This document shows, piece by piece, positions 60,268 through 64,000 of a DNA stretch of 64,000 nucleotides (within the stretch, counting starts at the first letter, position 1; every line of letters begins with the position of its first letter). Origin of the DNA: Hominimerdicola alba. GTDB lineage: Bacteria; Bacillota; Clostridia; Oscillospirales; Ruminococcaceae. Both the position numbers and the translations under genes were made by a program. Location: NCBI RefSeq assembly GCF_900112155.1, contig NZ_FOKQ01000016.1:23163-87162 (forward strand). Reading direction: 5' to 3'. The notes beneath the pieces are model-generated. The model saw only the letters and a list, made by a program, of their open reading frames with translations, was not told the origin of the DNA and ran no database searches.

Positions 60268-61833
60268 TCAATCATCTCTTGCTGCATCAGCTGCTAAGTT
60301 AAATCCTCCGAACAATGATCCGCGGCCAATTGCTTTATCGAAATATTTGACCATTTTTATTTCGTTAGTTATATGTTCTCTTCCACCGGTATGTTTTAAC
60401 ATATTATGCAGCTTAGTGGGAACTAGATTTTCGTGAATCAAATCAAAATTCTCATGGAACGTTATTCCGTCAAGATTTATTGTTGTTCCGGATTTTTGTA
60501 AATAATTGTTTAAAGCTACTCTTCCTTTTGAATTATTGTTATTGAATATTTCGTCCATCAAGCCTTTTTTAAACTTCTTTTCATCGCCGTTAGAGATGAA
60601 ACGATCTAATTTATTTTTAAAATCATCGTCTGTTCCGCTAAATCCAAGATCTTTCATATTAAATTTTTCGTCTTTTCCAAGTGTAATAATACTCACTTCA
60701 TCCCACTTCGCATCGATATAACCATTTTCATTTGTTAACGGAATATATGTGTGGTTGGTTCCCAAAATATCGTTAGCCTCATTAAGAGCTTTTCTTGCTT
60801 CATCGGTCTTAGGAGTCATACGCATATTGACTGTATCCATATCCCAGTGCTTTTTATTCGAATTGGTAACGATACCTTTACCTAATAAAAGATTACCATC
60901 TTCGATCTTAGTGAGATTTTTCAGCTCTGCGATATCATCAATTCCTGTTAAACTCTTAATTCCACCCCATGCTGTTTTACCAAAAGTTTTCATAAAGCCA
61001 TCAGACTTACAAGCAGTTTTAAAGGCGGTAAAACCTTCTTTAGCTGCATTCGGGATACCTTTGATGCTATTGATTAAACCTCTCCCTGATTCTCTAATCA
61101 TAGATTTAGTAGCCTGAGCAAATGTTTTTTTGCCGACTGTCATAGCAGACTTTATACCTGCTCCCACAGGCAAAATTATACTTGCGATATCAAGGCCCCA
61201 GCTAACTCCCTTAACTATCTGACTCAATGTACTGAAACCTTGTTCATCCAGCCAACCCGCAAGATCCTGACCCGTCAAAGCCATAAATGCCATATCGACG
61301 ATGCCCATTGCAGCAGATAAAGCACCAACTATTATTCCAATGATAGCGATCACCGCTGCAGGACAAACTATCACTATCACTATAGCTGCTAACACTATAA
61401 CCGCTGCGATTATAACAGCGATAGCATTTTCTTTGATCCATGTTGTTACGGATCTCCAGAGACTACTGAGAGTGGTTTCACAGTCTGGTCTCAGATTCTC
61501 ATAATTTTTGTAGAATTCTTTCTTTTTTTCTTTTATCTTATCAGCAGCAGCTTTTTCATGCTGAACCGCATTATTGACAAAAGTTTCGATCTTCTGTTTC
61601 AGAGCATTTATCTTCTCTTTCTTTTCTTCCTTGCTCTCCTCAGAATTCACTATATCGTCGATAGCATTCCCAAGATCACTCGATACTTGATTATCGTTTT
61701 CACATCCAACACTTGCGACAGTGTTTTTCAAGTCTTTTACTGTTGCATCATAGCTGCCCAGTTTTGAAAGAAGACCGTCAAGCTTATCACTAAAACTATC
61801 AAACTTACTCTTCCTTAAAGTTATAGCTGCCAT
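60268..61833 (-). CDS. Polymorphic toxin with WHH-like nuclease C-terminus
   Basis: 521 residues; the ATG follows TGAGGTGAG. Order: a helical coiled-coil N-terminus (about 1-130) like the WXG/LXG-type leaders of type VII effectors, two hydrophobic segments (about 139-190), a glycine/alanine middle region, and a C-terminal nuclease signature. That signature is ITFHE (His460), LVPTKLHNML (His476) and KHTGG (His481-Gly484), a close variant of the WHH pattern (WHH..LVP..LH...HTGG) of HNH/Endo VII-type DNases. The Trp is Phe here. The last 37 residues after HTGG are unusual. No T7SS secretion genes are in the window. The immunity candidate follows at 17 bp. Confidence 0.8.
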   Translation of the reverse strand: MAAITLRKSKFDSFSDKLDGLLSKLGSYDATVKDLKNTVASVGCENDNQVSSDLGNAIDDIVNSEESKEEKKEKINALKQKIETFVNNAVQHEKAAADKIKEKKKEFYKNYENLRPDCETTLSSLWRSVTTWIKENAIAVIIAAVIVLAAIVIVIVCPAAVIAIIGIIVGALSAAMGIVDMAFMALTGQDLAGWLDEQGFSTLSQIVKGVSWGLDIASIILPVGAGIKSAMTVGKKTFAQATKSMIRESGRGLINSIKGIPNAAKEGFTAFKTACKSDGFMKTFGKTAWGGIKSLTGIDDIAELKNLTKIEDGNLLLGKGIVTNSNKKHWDMDTVNMRMTPKTDEARKALNEANDILGTNHTYIPLTNENGYIDAKWDEVSIITLGKDEKFNMKDLGFSGTDDDFKNKLDRFISNGDEKKFKKGLMDEIFNNNNSKGRVALNNYLQKSGTTINLDGITFHENFDLIHENLVPTKLHNMLKHTGGREHITNEIKMVKYFDKAIGRGSLFGGFNLAADAARDD

Positions 61834-62046
61834 TATCTCACCTCAATCATTAACCGGATAAAGCTTTTCTCCAAAGCCTTATATACTTCCATTTCGTTCA
61901 TATTTTTTCTTCATCACCCGTCTGCATCATGCAAACTCATTTTTTAGAACAACATTTTCACAAGAGTAAAGCATTTTATTAAAAATGCACCTATATTATA
62001 TCACACTGCCCTCACACTGTCAACCTGAAACAATGAGAATTCCATA
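61834..62046. other. Upstream region of the toxin gene
   Basis: No gene seen; AT-rich. It presumably carries the toxin promoter, but I could not pick one with confidence. Confidence 0.35.
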
Positions 62047-62254
62047 CTATTCTCTGACAGCAGAACCAATATACATTTTGCCATTGACATTCCCCCTGAG
62101 CGTAAGCAAACCTGTTTTATCATCAAAAGTGCCGCAATCTGACTCGGCACTGTGCTATGAGTGATGGTCTTGGAGATGACCGGTGCACCATAGCTGACTG
62201 TTCCTGTCACCATACAAAGTGACATTACTACTGCTAAAACTTTTTTATCTGCAT
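62047..62254 (-). pseudogene. Frameshifted gene for a small secreted protein
   Basis: From ATG 62252-62254 the frame reads MQIKK and then breaks at a run of six A residues. Seven As would continue into VLAVVMSLCMVTGTVSYGAP, a good signal peptide. A second shift is needed near 62150 to reach a protein-like tail (SAESDCGTFDDKTGLLTLRG, then NVNGKMYIGSAVRE and stop at 62047). With both shifts repaired it would be a secreted protein of about 70 residues. The poly-A tract could also be a slippage switch, but the second shift favours decay. Confidence 0.5.
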
Positions 62255-62484
62255 AAATTATGCCATTCTTAGTTAACTGTGCTTAGTACATTTATATATT
62301 AAGCTTTATTAATTTCGTCATATTTCTATTCGGTTGTCAATAATGATATTTTTCTTATTTGAACAGTAAAGATCGTAAAGATGGAATGAAGAACTTTTCG
62401 GACTTTTCCCTTTTTGAAAGAAAAAAATCACACAAAAATATCTTATGTCAATTGTACATTCGGCTATCATCACAACAAAAAATA
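62255..62484. other. AT-rich gap
   Basis: No gene or clear signal beyond AT-rich sequence upstream of the pseudogene. Confidence 0.3.
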
Positions 62485-62517
62485 AATGCTGCGCAACCGC
62501 TGAGGTTACGCAGCATT
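62485..62517 (-). terminator. Terminator of the surface-type gene
   Basis: AATGCTGCGTAACC and GGTTGCGCAGCATT form a long stem, followed by TATTTTTTG on the minus strand. Confidence 0.8.
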
Positions 62518-62588
62518 ATATTCAAATCATAAAAACTTCTTTATGGTCGGACTTTGTTGTTTGCTTTTTCAGCATATCATACGCAGAT

Positions 62589-63605
62589 TCAATTATCTGC
62601 ATATACCGCAAGGAAGTAATAAGGTACTGTCATAACAATATCATCATTGCTGTCCTTTACATATACAACAAGCATATAACTTTTATCCTCTGATGAGTCC
62701 GGTGCGGTGAATGATAACATCATGTTTGTAGGGCTTGCTGCATCCGCTGATGTTTCGACATTGACATCTTTCAGTTCGTCCTCATTCATAACAATAGTCT
62801 TGTTATCCCAGCTGCTGCCTTTCTGATAAATGACCGCTGTTATTTTATTCAAAGTCGAATTTATTGTTTTAACATCAAAACTGATATTTTCACCCGGTGC
62901 AACAGTTCGGCTGCTTGAAGTGATCTTCAGCGAAGGTGACGGCGGTGGCGGCGGAACCTCGACCGGTGATGCCTTATAGGTCAGCGTACCGTATGCAAGG
63001 AGAGTACCGTTCATAGGAGAAACTTCTTCAAGTGAATTTGAAGCCATGAGTTCTGCTATCATACTGTAGGTGGTTTCTCCCATAGGGAATTCATCTGAAG
63101 CAAGCGCTATCTCAACGTCATCGTAGGGAGAATTTGTCATCGCTCCCAACGGTATAATGAATTTGCCGTCTGAATTCAGGTGATACACAGCGCCTGCTGC
63201 CGACGCATTATTTATCTCGCTTCCAACTTTAACAATAAGTTTAGCATCCTGCGGAAGGAACGTTCCAGTATCGGGGTAAACTACCAAAGCCATATCGCGG
63301 CCTTCCCATTTTGTAGCTCGTCCGTTTATCGTATCGATGTCATCGTCATCGACGCGGGTCGTGGTCACGGTGCTGCCGTCGAGCAAAATATCCTCTGCTG
63401 TCAATTTGGTGGTAATGCCGCTGACTGTTTCTGTGAGATCATTGCCGTCAGTTACAGTCGACATATCAAATTCCGCCTCAGATCTAAGGGTCACTGAGCA
63501 GTAGCTGTTTCCGGGATCAGTGGAATTTCCGTAGACTAGCGGAGTTAATATACGCACTGTATCAGCTTGTTTAGGGCACTCCCAAACCTCAACGACTTTA
63601 AACAT
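62589..63605 (-). CDS. Beta-rich protein with proline-rich linker, unknown function
   Basis: 338 residues; the ATG at 63605 has only a weak GAATGAGC upstream. Two beta-rich domains are joined by VEVPPPPPSPS (about residue 220): an N-terminal part (LTPLVYGNSTDPGNSYCSVTL, DGRDMALVVYPDTGTFLPQDA-like) and an Ig-like C-terminal part (SRTVAPGENISFDVKTIN, MMLSFTAPDSSEDKSYMLVVYV). The domains look extracellular, but no signal peptide is in frame. A hydrophobic, signal-like frame (63612-63690) lies directly upstream, out of phase. A strong terminator follows the gene. Confidence 0.6.
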   Translation of the reverse strand: MFKVVEVWECPKQADTVRILTPLVYGNSTDPGNSYCSVTLRSEAEFDMSTVTDGNDLTETVSGITTKLTAEDILLDGSTVTTTRVDDDDIDTINGRATKWEGRDMALVVYPDTGTFLPQDAKLIVKVGSEINNASAAGAVYHLNSDGKFIIPLGAMTNSPYDDVEIALASDEFPMGETTYSMIAELMASNSLEEVSPMNGTLLAYGTLTYKASPVEVPPPPPSPSLKITSSSRTVAPGENISFDVKTINSTLNKITAVIYQKGSSWDNKTIVMNEDELKDVNVETSADAASPTNMMLSFTAPDSSEDKSYMLVVYVKDSNDDIVMTVPYYFLAVYADN

Positions 63606-63741
63606 TTATGCTCATTCGATGGCTAAAGCCAATGCAGAAGCTATGGAAGCAGTAGCCGACACTTTAAGGCTAACAATAAGTGATAGAAATAACGACAGCC
63701 ATAATTCGTCTCTCCTCACACAGCAATAAAGCAACGAAATA

Positions 63742-63770
63742 TCGACAAATCCAACAAAATATGGTATAAT
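63742..63770 (+). promoter_or_regulatory. IS transposase promoter
   Basis: TCGACA (63742-63747), 17 bp, TATAAT (63765-63770). Confidence 0.6.
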
Positions 63771-63827
63771 AGAAGTGCAAGAAAAAGTAATCAAAACGAG
63801 AAAAAAGCTTGCACTTCGGAGGATGCC

Positions 63828-64000
63828 ATGTATAAGTTCAAGAAGGAAAAACAGATTTCATTCACAGATTTCAATCAACCGCTTGGTTTGCAAATGAACC
63901 CGGATAACCGCTGGGTAAAGAAAGCAGAAATGATCCCTTGGGAAACAATTGAAGCTGAATATGCCAGGCTGTTCCCGAGCCATACCGGTATGCCCGCAAA
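63828..64000 (+). mobile_element. Start of an IS transposase gene (IS1182/IS5-like)
   Basis: The ATG at 63828 follows CGGAGGA, and the frame is open to the window end (57 codons). The visible N-terminus, MYKFKKEKQISFTDFNQPLG, then RWVKKAEMIPWETIE and YARLFPSHTGMPAK, matches the first block of IS1182-type (IS5 superfamily, DDE) transposases common in Clostridia. The catalytic DDE residues lie beyond the window. The left IS end probably lies between about 63700 and 63760; I could not fix the terminal repeat without the right end. Confidence 0.8.

Noticed and set aside
63617..63727. Plus-strand frame of 36 codons (MAKANAEAMEAVADTL...)
   Set aside because: No ribosome site; it mirrors the hydrophobic minus-strand frame and ends in IS flanking DNA.
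1..64000. CRISPR arrays, tRNA and rRNA genes
   Set aside because: No regularly spaced direct repeats, no cloverleaf with a T-loop consensus, and no rRNA-like stretches were noticed.

Overview
The window reads as the chromosome of a low-to-moderate GC anaerobic Firmicute of the Ruminococcus group (Oscillospiraceae). Supporting signs are fibre-degrading enzymes (GH5, GH39, GH127, PL11), a secreted CAP protein with a dockerin-like module, strong AGGAGG ribosome sites, a T-box leader, Clostridia-type sporulation genes, and several c-di-GMP proteins. I cannot name the species from sequence alone.

Layout. 1-2970: a truncated GH5 endoglucanase lipoprotein divergent from an AraC-family regulator, with repeated operator-like half-sites between them, then a phospholipase-D-like lipoprotein. 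2980-7080: an asparagine block on the minus strand (asnA with a hairpin leader, a small unknown gene, asnS, a zinc-ribbon gene, and a T-box whose specifier reads AAC, Asn). 7530-10880: an AmiS/UreI-type channel, the CAP-dockerin protein and a GGDEF-EAL protein. 11290-17460: an FtsX-type ABC exporter and a two-component system, separated by a MITE-like element, plus an immunity-like gene. 17480-22920: a sugar operon on the minus strand (binding lipoprotein, two permeases, GH39). 23310-26560: a PPP-family phosphatase, a MecA-like adaptor and a GH127 arabinofuranosidase. 26580-34840: macro-domain protein, RecD2, small membrane protein, two zinc-ribbon membrane proteins, pnp and rpsO. 34900-41870: a leucine-rich repeat protein, a parS-like site, and a c-di-GMP cluster (two diguanylate cyclases and an EAL protein with a beta-solenoid-like tail). 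41910-46610: an orphan transcription unit, a PL11 rhamnogalacturonan lyase, and a cation efflux gene behind a candidate Ni/Co riboswitch. 46630-50700: an MBL hydrolase, then sipL-spoIVA with a sigma-E-like promoter and a tiny Gly/Cys-rich membrane protein. 51260-59540: a ClpC-like ATPase, a D,D-carboxypeptidase, a ComEC-like MBL lipoprotein, cysE and repeat proteins. 59790-64000: a polymorphic toxin with WHH-like nuclease signature and probable immunity gene, a frameshifted secreted-peptide gene, a surface-type protein, and the start of an IS transposase.

The intergenic DNA is unusually rich in small dispersed repeats. Two families (about 300 bp and 235-300 bp) share ends built on TGCCAACAATTATGAATT and carry their own terminator-like hairpins. 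They abut gene ends so closely that they supply the stop codons of at least four genes. The most interesting items are these portable-terminator repeats, the T-box/asnA leader arrangement, the EAL/beta-solenoid fusion, the toxin-immunity pair, the sipL-spoIVA operon with its putative sporulation promoter, and the orphan transcription unit at 41912-42340.
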